Positions 9,196-17,610 of a DNA stretch of 37,951 nucleotides are shown one piece after another (position 1 is the stretch's first letter; each line of letters begins with the position of its first letter). Source of the stretch: Peptoniphilus obesi ph1 (GTDB lineage: Bacteria; Bacillota; Clostridia; Tissierellales; Peptoniphilaceae); NCBI RefSeq assembly GCF_000311865.1, contig NZ_HE978580.1, positions 96,427-134,377 of the forward strand, given 5' to 3'. Under the pieces are notes generated by a model. That model did not search any database. It was not told where the DNA came from and was given only the letters and a program-made list of their open reading frames with translations. Made by a program: the position numbers and the translations under genes.

Positions 9196-9337
9196 GATAA
9201 AATATAAACCTCCTATATGTAATATTTATTAGTCCGATAAATCATTTTAAATTTATTTTATCTAGTCTCCTAAATTTAAATCTTATCTCTACTTTAATAC
9301 CCATAATTTTAATTTAGTAAACTATTAAAAAACATAT

Positions 9338-9370
9338 AAAAAAAAGAGATAATTTAAAATTACCTCTTTT
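9338..9370 (-). terminator. Rho-independent terminator of the carboxyltransferase gene
   Basis: On the minus strand an AAAAGAGGTAATTT / AAATTATCTCTTTT hairpin is followed by a run of Ts, shortly after the stop at 9397. Confidence 0.85.
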
Positions 9371-9396
9371 AAAAAATATTTACTTTTATAAATTAA

Positions 9397-10746
9397 TTAT
9401 TTGTCTCTATTAAGAAGGAATTTTTTACCTTCTTCTGGGAACATTATATAAGTTAAAACATCTTCTTCAGACTTTGCAAAATCCTTGGCTTCTTCTTTAA
9501 ATTCTTGGTAGCTATCCTTTAAATGGTTTGCAGGTCTATCAACTATGATATCATTTGCATCTCCAATAATTGAACGAACAAAGTCTTCATCAATTTTTAC
9601 AGGACTCTTACCATATTTTCCCTTAATATAATCTTTTATTTCATTTGGAACCATCTTATATCTTTGTCCAGTAACAATATTAAACAAACTTTGAGTTCCA
9701 ACCATTTGACTCATAGGAGTTACAAGTGGTGGGTAGCCAAGATCTTTTCTAACCTTTGGAATTTCTTCCATAACCTTTTCAAATAAGTCTAGCTTGTTTA
9801 AACCCTGTAATTGTAAATATAAATTAGATAACATACCACCCGGCACTTGGTAAATCAATCCCTTCGGATTTGTTCCAAGAACTTTTGTTGGCATAAGACC
9901 ATTTTCTAAATATTTATTTTTTATTTTTCCATAAAAATCAGCTAACTCTTCTAACACTTCTACATTCAAACCAGATTCAATTCCTTGTTCCTTTAATAAG
10001 AAATGGATAGCTTCAGTTGCAGGTTGTGAAGTTCCTGATGAAAATGGAGAAATAGCTGTATCAACAATATTTACACCAGCTTCAATAGCTTTTAAATAAG
10101 TCATTTCTGCCATGCCAGTTGTGCAGTGACTGTGAATTTCTACATCAAGATCAGTAAACTTTTTAATCCTTCTTACTAATTCATAACTGTCGTATGGAGT
10201 TAGTATTCCTGACATATCCTTTATAGCAATAGAATCTGCTCCCATATCAATAATATCTTTTGTTAAATCCAAATAATAATCTATAGAATGAACTGGAGAC
10301 TGAGTATAGGCTATAGCAATTTGTGCCTCCGCTCCAAATTCTTTTACTGTTTTTATAGAAGTTTCTAGATTCCTTGTATCATTTAAAGCATCAAAAACTC
10401 TGACTACATCAATTCCATTTTTAATAGATAATTCAACAAATTTTCTGACAACATCATCAGGATAATTTTTATAACCTAGAAGATTTTGCCCCCTAAGTAA
10501 CATTTGTGTCTTAGTATTTTTTAATTTTGATTTTATAAGTCTTAATCTTTCCCAAGGATCTTCATCTAAATATCTAATGCAAGCATCAAAAGTTGCTCCT
10601 CCCCAACATTCCAATGCCTTATATCCAGCATCATCTAATAATTCAAGAGAATCTTTAAAATCATCATAGCTTAATCTAGTACCCATTAGACTTTGATGTG
10701 CATCTCTAAGTACCGTCTCAACAAACTCAACTTTTCTTCTTGACAC
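9397..10746 (-). CDS. Pyruvate/oxaloacetate carboxyltransferase subunit (no biotin domain)
   Basis: 449-residue carboxyltransferase of the oxaloacetate decarboxylase alpha / pyruvate carboxylase subunit B / transcarboxylase 5S family. It has the TIM-barrel opening TVLRDAHQSL (11-20), AIKDMSG with the conserved Lys176, and the metal-binding HSHCTTGMAEM (His205, His207). The family moves CO2 between biotin and pyruvate/oxaloacetate. The protein stops after the carboxyltransferase region; no C-terminal biotinyl (AMKM-type) domain is present and no biotin carrier or carboxylase lies nearby, so its partners must be encoded elsewhere. Start is GTG with AGAGGTGATT upstream. Single gene with its own terminator, divergent from brnQ. 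Confidence 0.9.
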   Translation of the reverse strand: MSRRKVEFVETVLRDAHQSLMGTRLSYDDFKDSLELLDDAGYKALECWGGATFDACIRYLDEDPWERLRLIKSKLKNTKTQMLLRGQNLLGYKNYPDDVVRKFVELSIKNGIDVVRVFDALNDTRNLETSIKTVKEFGAEAQIAIAYTQSPVHSIDYYLDLTKDIIDMGADSIAIKDMSGILTPYDSYELVRRIKKFTDLDVEIHSHCTTGMAEMTYLKAIEAGVNIVDTAISPFSSGTSQPATEAIHFLLKEQGIESGLNVEVLEELADFYGKIKNKYLENGLMPTKVLGTNPKGLIYQVPGGMLSNLYLQLQGLNKLDLFEKVMEEIPKVRKDLGYPPLVTPMSQMVGTQSLFNIVTGQRYKMVPNEIKDYIKGKYGKSPVKIDEDFVRSIIGDANDIIVDRPANHLKDSYQEFKEEAKDFAKSEEDVLTYIMFPEEGKKFLLNRDK

Positions 10747-10831
10747 TCAAATCACCTCTTATCTCTATTTTAACTTAAATAAAGATTATGTGATAGTTTT
10801 TTTAAAATTTACTTCTACATTTGAATTTTTC

Positions 10832-10840
10832 TGATATAAT
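10832..10840 (+). promoter_or_regulatory. Extended -10 promoter of brnQ
   Basis: TGATATAAT forms an extended -10 (TGN plus TATAAT at 10835-10840) with no convincing -35. Downstream, CTAGAAATAG occurs twice (10842-10851 and 10886-10895), the second overlapping the ribosome site. Confidence 0.6.
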
Positions 10841-10904
10841 ACTAGAAATAGCTTTACTATCAGCTTATAAATAAGTTGTATATTGCTAGAAATAGGAGGT
10901 AAAT

Positions 10905-12188
10905 ATGAAAAATAAAAAATTAGTAATAGTTTCTGGATTTGCCCTATTCTCAATGTTTTTTGGAGCTGGAAACTTAATGTTTCCACCCACTCTAGGAGCT
11001 TTGGTGGGTTCAGATTATCTTGTATCGATGCTAGGCTTTGTTCTAACAGCAGTAGGTCTAGTAATGCTCGGAGTAGTTGCGACTACAAAAGCAGGCGGTA
11101 ATCTTGAAGATATATCTGGTAAACTTGGTAACAAAATAGGTTTTCTATACGGTTCTTTGGTTTTAATTTCAATTGGACCAGGACTTGCAATACCTAGAAC
11201 AGCAGCAACTACACATGAACTTATAGCAGCGGGAATTTTCCCTGAACTCAACCCGGTCTTATCATCAATTATATTCTTCGGACTCGTTCTCTTATTCGTA
11301 TTAAGACCATCATCTGTAGTCAACAATATTGGAAAATATTTAACACCAGCACTTTTAACTCTATTAGTCATAATTATTGTAAAAGGTATTTTCAGTCCAA
11401 TTTCTGAGCCTATTTTAACTAACTACGAAAGACCATTTACAAATTCATTCCTAGAAGGATACCAAACAATGGACACTCTAGCAGCCCTAGCCTTTACATC
11501 ACTTATAATTAAAGGATTTAGAATATCTGGCCTTGATGATGAAAAAGATATACTTTCTTTAACAATCAAAGCTGGTCTTATAGCAACTATCGGTTTATGT
11601 TTAGTTTATTGTGGACTTCTTTACCTAGGTGCTACAACATCATCAATAGACCTTGGAGATATTTCAAGAATAGAAAGATTAGTATTTATAGCAAAATCTA
11701 TACTTGGAAATATTGGAGTTTATGCAATGGCTTTAGTAATGGCACTTGCTTGTTTGACAACAGCAATTGGTTTAACTTCTACATTTAGTGACTTCTTTGA
11801 AAGATTAACAAATGGAAAAGTTCCATATAAAGCTTGGGTAATAATGTCTACAGTTTTCTCTGGCGTTATGGCAATTAATGGAGTTGAAAGAATAATTGAA
11901 TTTTCAGTACCAGTGCTTTCTGCTATGTACCCAGTTACAATAGTTTTGATATTTCTAAATATATTTGGAGATAAATTTGCAAAAGTTCCTACATATGTGG
12001 GCGCAGTTTTAGGAGCACTATTCCCTACAATATTTAGCTTCTTAGCTTTTCTTGGATTAAATCTTAGTTTCGTTGATGATTTCTATGCTTTATTCCCTGA
12101 AACACTACAAGCTTTTGTGTGGATTATACCAAGTGTAATCTTAGCAATACTAGCAAGCCTAATATTTAGAGAAAAAGAAGCACAATAA
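10905..12188 (+). CDS. brnQ: Branched-chain amino acid carrier BrnQ
   Basis: 427-residue membrane symporter for leucine, isoleucine and valine (LIVCS family, Na+-coupled). The N-terminal GFALFSMFFGAGNLMFPP is the family hallmark, and about 12 hydrophobic segments run to the C-terminal charged FREKEAQ. Length is normal. The start ATG lies after AGGAGG with 6-base spacing. It is monocistronic: extended -10 promoter upstream, strong terminator at 12241-12274. No T-box or riboswitch was seen in its short leader, unlike the other amino acid genes here. Confidence 0.95.
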   Translation: MKNKKLVIVSGFALFSMFFGAGNLMFPPTLGALVGSDYLVSMLGFVLTAVGLVMLGVVATTKAGGNLEDISGKLGNKIGFLYGSLVLISIGPGLAIPRTAATTHELIAAGIFPELNPVLSSIIFFGLVLLFVLRPSSVVNNIGKYLTPALLTLLVIIIVKGIFSPISEPILTNYERPFTNSFLEGYQTMDTLAALAFTSLIIKGFRISGLDDEKDILSLTIKAGLIATIGLCLVYCGLLYLGATTSSIDLGDISRIERLVFIAKSILGNIGVYAMALVMALACLTTAIGLTSTFSDFFERLTNGKVPYKAWVIMSTVFSGVMAINGVERIIEFSVPVLSAMYPVTIVLIFLNIFGDKFAKVPTYVGAVLGALFPTIFSFLAFLGLNLSFVDDFYALFPETLQAFVWIIPSVILAILASLIFREKEAQ

Positions 12189-12240
12189 ATTCGTAAAGTT
12201 TTAATAAATAACTTAAAATAAAAAATAAATTTTAACGAGA

Positions 12241-12274
12241 AATGCTATGAGATTTTTACTCATAGCATTTTTTA
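12241..12274 (+). terminator. Rho-independent terminator of brnQ
   Basis: AATGCTATGAG (12241-12251) pairs perfectly with CTCATAGCATT (12259-12269), then a T run. Confidence 0.92.
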
Positions 12275-12329
12275 TTGCAATAATTTTTCCTAAATTTTAA
12301 ACATAAATTTATAAATATAAAGTTAAATA

Positions 12330-12507
12330 AAATCATTATTTTAAAGTTTAAATTTCTATAATCACTAATAAATGAAATCATTCTTCCTAAGTTTAAATTT
12401 CTATAATCAATAATAAATAAAATCATTCTTCCAAAGTTTAATGTCTATAATCAATAATAAATGAATTTATTGCTTTAAAATTTAAATATATACAATCGCT
12501 AAATATT
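12330..12507. repeat. Four tandem ~45-bp repeats in the brnQ/surface-protein gap
   Basis: Units at 12330-12374, 12375-12419, 12420-12463 and 12464-12507. The first three are strongly alike (core AAATCATTCTTCC...AAGTTTAA...TCTATAATCA-TAATAAAT); the fourth is degenerate. They lie between the two convergent terminators in a 414-base non-coding gap and hold no gene. Confidence 0.8.
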
Positions 12508-12525
12508 AAAAAAGTTAAATAGATA

Positions 12526-12572
12526 CAAAAAAAGTACCAAGCTAAATCCTACTTGGATATAAGCTTGATACT
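12526..12572 (-). terminator. Rho-independent terminator of the 1664-aa surface protein gene
   Basis: On the minus strand AGTATCAAGCT pairs with AGCTTGGTACT around an 18-base loop, then seven Ts. Confidence 0.88.
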
Positions 12573-12602
12573 AAAAATTTCTAAAGACTTAATTAAAATC
12601 TT

Positions 12603-15600
12603 TTATTTATTTTTTCTTTTTCTTGTTACAAATAAACCTGCTAAAGAACTTGCCATAAGAGCGAACATTCCACCTATTCCGTTTACTCCAGTTTTTGGAT
12701 TTCCATGTGTTGCTTTAATTTCTTCTTTTTTAACTGTTTCTTCTTTTTCAGTTTCTTGTTCTTTAACTTCTTCTTTTGCTTCTTCTTGTTTTTCTTCTTT
12801 ATCTTCTGGCTTTTCTTCTTTTGGTTCTTCTTCTTTTGGCTTATCTGGCTTATCTGGCTTTTCTTCTTTTGGTTCTTCAGGTTCTTCTGGTTCTTCAGGT
12901 GGTGTTTCTGGAACTTTTTCATTGATTAGTTGCACTGACATAACTGTACTTACATCTATTCCATGAGGAACAACTATAACACCATCTTCTAAAATTATAG
13001 TACCTTTTCCTACCTTATCTATCTTATCATTGTTTAATGGACGTTCTATTCTATAATTTCCATTGCTGATAAGTTTGTTTAATTCTTCTATGCTGATTTC
13101 TTTTGTCTCAGCTTTTCCTTCTGAATTAATAGTATTTAGGTAAACTGTTTTTTTCTCTTCACCTGTTTTGCTGTCTCTGAATACAAAGCGATATTTAACA
13201 TTTGTTTCCTTGTGTTCAAAGCCTGGCACTTCTATCTCTTTTATTGTGTAGCTGCATAGAGGACTTTCAGCATCTATTGTCAATTTGAAATCATTTTCTT
13301 TTGTTAATTTTACTGTCTTTTCATTTTTACCATCTGTTAAGATAACTGAAATTTCATCTGGTATTTCTGAAATTCCACCAAAATTTAACCATTCTTTATT
13401 GATTGAGATTTCTCTATTTTCTTTAATCTTACGTATTTGAGCAGCACATGGGCCAACAACGGCAATATCAGCCATATCTTCGCTAGAAGCCGCAAAATAA
13501 GTTACAGCTGGATTAGCATGTAAAGTAAACTGTTTTGTATAATCAAAACTATTTAAATCACGTAATATATATCCACCAGTTCCCCAAGGCTCCATATCTT
13601 CAGAGATTTCATGCCAATAACCAGAATAATTAGTTACATCAGCACTTGCTTCGGCATACAAACCATTAATATCGAACATATTTTCTTTAATAAGTTCTGG
13701 GAACTCTACAAATCTATATTGTGAGAGTCTCGCATTTGGATTTATACCATATTCATTACTATCAAGTTTTTTACCTGTATTTTTATCAATAACTGTAGCA
13801 TTTCTATAATCACTAAGAACTGTTGAACCATCTTTAGCTAAGCTAAATCCACCTTCTTGAGATTTTTTAAATAACAATCTAGTATCAACAGGTACAAATG
13901 GAGTTTTCTTCACTTGATCATCATCCACATCAAATGTAACTCTTATACCTATTGGATTTCCTCTAACAGCGTCAATATATCTATAAGCATGAACTCTACT
14001 AAAGTCAGCATAATTATCTCCAAACATTTCATTAAAGTCTTTTTGTGAATTAGCTTTAACCATTACATTTGGTATATAACCATTATCTTCTTTATAAATA
14101 TAATTAGCATATGGAATTGCATTTAAGAAATACTTTCTAGTAAGTAAGGTTCTATACTTAACATATTCAGACTCATATTTAGCTCTAATGTCCTCTTCAT
14201 AATGACTAGCATCATCATAACTAATTATACCTCTATCTGCTTTAGCATATATCTCATCTACTTCTTTTTGAGCTTTATTATCTAATTCATTTCTATAATC
14301 ATTTAACTTATTAGATATCTCTTCTGGTAAATTTCTTTCATTATTAAGAAGATAAGGTATTTCACTATAATCTACAACACCTAATCCCACATTTACATCT
14401 TCTGGTGCAGACCTATCAGTTATATTATTAAAATAGTAATTACCTTCATTATAAGTTATTTTATTTGCAATATCTCTAATATGACTTTCTTTATTTTCTT
14501 CTAAAAATTTAACAAGATTTGGCATATTTTCTTTACGAGCTTTTTCTAACTCTTCTTCATATATATCAGTTGCCACACCTTTGATAAACTCTTTTACTTC
14601 TTTAGATTTGGTAATATCATTATCATAAATATTACTGTTAGCTCTTTGTGTACCTATTAATTCAAACTTAACATTTTTAGCAAACTTAGGTAATACTATA
14701 CCAAAATCATCAGCAGTTTGTCCATGATCTGAACTAGATACGCCACGAGTACTAATTTGATATTCATATTTCCATGTACCATCTTCATTTTTCTTAGCAC
14801 AACCTATAGGTGTAACATCAACAGAACCACTACCTTGAGATGCATTTATATAAATACTACCAATTCCACCAAGACCAAAACGTACATTATCAGATAATAA
14901 ATCTTTCGCACCATTTGCAGGCTCATTATTAAGTCTATTCATTATACGATTTGTCACATTATTAAGTGTATTATAATAATTATATAATTCTTTATTATTT
15001 TCATCTGATAAAACTTTACCGAGTTTAGATCTATATACATTATCATTAGATTCTCTATCTAATTTTGCTCCAGTTTTATAAAACTTCCAAGAATTAGTAG
15101 ATGTCATTTGATCTAAATAATCTTTTGAATAAACTCTATAGTCCCCATATCTGCCATAACCATTAGCTATTTGAACAGCTGCATCGATTGTCTCACCTTT
15201 ACCATAATTAGCTAAATATTCGTTAGCAGGATTACTATAAAGCGTAAAAGTGTTTACATAACCACCATCTTTTTTACTTACGCCACGACCTATATTCCAC
15301 TTGTCTCCAGTATATTCACTTGGTGATACAGATCTATGTGCATAAAAACCATTTATATCAAATGTACCTGGCTTGATAAGTTCAGGGTGATTTATTGCAT
15401 TGCCAAAATATTTACTTAATGTTTTAGTCACAGCAAAAGAATTTAAATTATCAATCTCATTAATATAAGGCTCAAACATTCTCGCCCAATTATACTCAAA
15501 TAAATTTAGTGAACCTTCTTCATATGATCCAGCTCCACTACCTTCTTGAGAACTTCTCCAAGGCATAGCACCAGCAATAGCTATATTAGGTCCTTTTTTA

Positions 15601-17597
15601 ACTTGATCACTATCCACATCAAATTCAATATTAAAAGTAATAGGTCCATGAACATGAGTAGATATCTCATATATATCTAAATCTATACCAGGGTGGGTAC
15701 CAGCATTAATATTATAAGTTCTATCCGTATCAAACGTACGATTTTCATCATAATGATTTTCTAAAATTCCATTAAAATCTTGTGGACGAGCTTTTAATAC
15801 AGTATATTTTAACTCTTTTTTACCATTGATTTCATCATAATATCCAATAGATCTATTTTTTTCGTTAAAACGGCTCATAAAATCATAAAACGCATTTTCT
15901 TTTTCTGTTATTTCATCTTCTAGCTCATCTATTCTTGCTTGTTTTTCTTCAGACCAATCTTCATATAACTCATCTACGGTATCTCTTAATTTTTTGATTT
16001 CTTTCACATAAGCATCAAATTCATCAAAAGTATAATATGGCATATCTACATTTACATCAATATTTTCAACAGCATCTTTTCTATATTTAGCTGTATATTT
16101 TGTCTTATCAGATACTTCTTTATCACCATAAACACGCTTTTGTGTACCTGTTAAAGTAAACTTCATATTCTTAGCGAAAGTTGGTGCATACAATTGCAAA
16201 CCACGAGCTGATTGTCCATGATCAGCGGATAACATTGGTCTAAATGTTACGTTATATTTATATCTATATGATCCATCTTCGTTTCGTGTTGCATAACCAT
16301 CTGGAGTAATAGATAGATAACCTTGATCCTCTTTTAAATTACTTAACGCATCTTGTACGCCAAATTCTCTAATATATTCGGATAACGCTTTACGTTCATC
16401 TTCACTCATTTCAATATTTTGACTCTTAAGATAATCAGAAACTATAGTATCATATACTTCATTCATTGATAAATAATCAAGATTCTTATATTTTTTTCTA
16501 TCTTCATCTTGATAAGTAAAATAATGATATTTACCATTTACATTATCTTTTAATGCATACACATTAGATGATTCAGACATAGTCGTATCATTTACAACAA
16601 AAGTAGTATTATCATCTTTATTTGTGACAGTAAATGTACCATCATCATTTTGATAAGACTCAAAACCATTATATGAATAAATTCTTTTACCATCAGTTGA
16701 AGTCATATACTTAGTATTAAGATCATTCATAGTTTTTATACTACTATATCTATCTGTATTTTCAGTTTGTGGCATTTCAATAAGCTTTAACTCTTGAAGC
16801 TTTCTAACCCATTCTTTAGATTTTGCATAACCACTCATATTTTCTTTATATTTTTCAAACTCAGCCTTTATTTCTTCATCTGTTAGTTCTTTACCTTTTT
16901 CAAACTTATAGTTACGCTCATCTTCTATTTTATGATTTTGAAATTTTTTATTATATAATTCATCTTCGTACTCGTGTTTGTAGCGAAAAGAGTAGTCTAA
17001 ATATTTACCATTAAACATTTCTGCTGATTTAATTGATCCATCATCTTTAACTTCGCATGAAGGTTTGTAAGTGAAAGAATCTTTACTTTTTCGACCACCT
17101 TTTACTTCTTCTATTTCTGTTACACTATAGTTGTTTGCTTCTTTTTCTAGTTGAGAGTTGTCTACGCCTTGTGGAATTACTTTTCCTTTTTCGGTTTCGA
17201 CTTCTTCTATTTCTGCTATAGCGTATGGGTTTTCTTTTTCGCTTTCGATTTCTTCTGCACTTGTTACACTATAGTCTTCTGAGCTTATAGCTTCTTTTGT
17301 TTCTTTATCTTCTGTTTCTTTTGTTTGTGCCTTATCTTCTACTTCTATTTCTGTGACACTGTATGTTTCTTTTTCTATCTTAGTCTCTTTTTCATATGAT
17401 TCAGAAACTACGACTTCTTTTTCATATGATTCAGAAACTACGACTTCTTTTTCATATGATTCAGAAACTACGACTTCTTTTGTTGCAGTATCTGTGTTAC
17501 TTTCTGCTTCTTGAGCATAGGCTGGTTGTACTTGGGTTACTAGCACTAAGCCTAAGGCTCCTGGTATTAAGTATTGTTTAATATTTTTCTTATTCAT
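12603..17597 (-). CDS. Giant NPKTG-anchored surface protein A (1664 aa)
   Basis: Cell-wall-anchored protein, probably adhesive. Residues 1-28 are a signal peptide (cleavage after AYA). An acidic repeat-rich head follows with three perfect 10-residue repeats (EVVVSESYEK, 41-70) and four Y-x-V/I-x-x-I-E-E-like motifs up to ~165. Two large homologous units follow (~425-860 and ~920-1390), each opening P-x-G-x-A-x-x-x-E-D-G-(S/T)-(Y/W)-(R/K)-Y, carrying a helical insert and closing with a FDVDxDQVKK...FDING stretch. A Cna-B-like domain begins near 1392 (INKEWL). The C-terminus has a Pro/Glu/Lys stalk, NPKTG at 1633, hydrophobic helix and RKRKNK tail. The near-start ribosome site is GGTGA. The large units match no family I can name; the ligand is unknown. 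Confidence 0.93.
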   Translation of the reverse strand: MNKKNIKQYLIPGALGLVLVTQVQPAYAQEAESNTDTATKEVVVSESYEKEVVVSESYEKEVVVSESYEKETKIEKETYSVTEIEVEDKAQTKETEDKETKEAISSEDYSVTSAEEIESEKENPYAIAEIEEVETEKGKVIPQGVDNSQLEKEANNYSVTEIEEVKGGRKSKDSFTYKPSCEVKDDGSIKSAEMFNGKYLDYSFRYKHEYEDELYNKKFQNHKIEDERNYKFEKGKELTDEEIKAEFEKYKENMSGYAKSKEWVRKLQELKLIEMPQTENTDRYSSIKTMNDLNTKYMTSTDGKRIYSYNGFESYQNDDGTFTVTNKDDNTTFVVNDTTMSESSNVYALKDNVNGKYHYFTYQDEDRKKYKNLDYLSMNEVYDTIVSDYLKSQNIEMSEDERKALSEYIREFGVQDALSNLKEDQGYLSITPDGYATRNEDGSYRYKYNVTFRPMLSADHGQSARGLQLYAPTFAKNMKFTLTGTQKRVYGDKEVSDKTKYTAKYRKDAVENIDVNVDMPYYTFDEFDAYVKEIKKLRDTVDELYEDWSEEKQARIDELEDEITEKENAFYDFMSRFNEKNRSIGYYDEINGKKELKYTVLKARPQDFNGILENHYDENRTFDTDRTYNINAGTHPGIDLDIYEISTHVHGPITFNIEFDVDSDQVKKGPNIAIAGAMPWRSSQEGSGAGSYEEGSLNLFEYNWARMFEPYINEIDNLNSFAVTKTLSKYFGNAINHPELIKPGTFDINGFYAHRSVSPSEYTGDKWNIGRGVSKKDGGYVNTFTLYSNPANEYLANYGKGETIDAAVQIANGYGRYGDYRVYSKDYLDQMTSTNSWKFYKTGAKLDRESNDNVYRSKLGKVLSDENNKELYNYYNTLNNVTNRIMNRLNNEPANGAKDLLSDNVRFGLGGIGSIYINASQGSGSVDVTPIGCAKKNEDGTWKYEYQISTRGVSSSDHGQTADDFGIVLPKFAKNVKFELIGTQRANSNIYDNDITKSKEVKEFIKGVATDIYEEELEKARKENMPNLVKFLEENKESHIRDIANKITYNEGNYYFNNITDRSAPEDVNVGLGVVDYSEIPYLLNNERNLPEEISNKLNDYRNELDNKAQKEVDEIYAKADRGIISYDDASHYEEDIRAKYESEYVKYRTLLTRKYFLNAIPYANYIYKEDNGYIPNVMVKANSQKDFNEMFGDNYADFSRVHAYRYIDAVRGNPIGIRVTFDVDDDQVKKTPFVPVDTRLLFKKSQEGGFSLAKDGSTVLSDYRNATVIDKNTGKKLDSNEYGINPNARLSQYRFVEFPELIKENMFDINGLYAEASADVTNYSGYWHEISEDMEPWGTGGYILRDLNSFDYTKQFTLHANPAVTYFAASSEDMADIAVVGPCAAQIRKIKENREISINKEWLNFGGISEIPDEISVILTDGKNEKTVKLTKENDFKLTIDAESPLCSYTIKEIEVPGFEHKETNVKYRFVFRDSKTGEEKKTVYLNTINSEGKAETKEISIEELNKLISNGNYRIERPLNNDKIDKVGKGTIILEDGVIVVPHGIDVSTVMSVQLINEKVPETPPEEPEEPEEPKEEKPDKPDKPKEEEPKEEKPEDKEEKQEEAKEEVKEQETEKEETVKKEEIKATHGNPKTGVNGIGGMFALMASSLAGLFVTRKRKNK
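17387..17481 (-). repeat. Three perfect 30-bp coding repeats in surface protein A
   Basis: A 30-base unit repeated without mismatch encodes EVVVSESYEK three times (residues 41-70). Paralogue B has a single copy at the same place, so the array is a recent in-frame expansion and a likely site of slippage. Confidence 0.95.
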
Positions 17598-17610
17598 TAA
17601 TCATCACCAT
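17590..17610 (-). CDS. Candidate six-codon mini-ORF overlapping the start of surface protein A
   Basis: After AAGGTGG, five bases on, an ATG opens the frame MVMINE and stops at TAA eight bases into the main gene, so it overlaps the main ATG. The same arrangement, MVIINE, sits before paralogue B. It could couple or tune translation; it may also be chance in a conserved leader. Translation is unproven. Confidence 0.3.
   Translation of the reverse strand: MVMINE

Noticed and set aside
10786-10986. 66-codon minus-strand frame between the carboxyltransferase and brnQ
   Set aside because: It overlaps the brnQ promoter and coding start antisense and lacks an SD.
12553-12966. Plus-strand frame rich in Ser/Gly/Phe opposite the end of surface protein A
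   Set aside because: It is the antisense shadow of the Glu/Lys/Pro stalk codons and has no ribosome site or family match.
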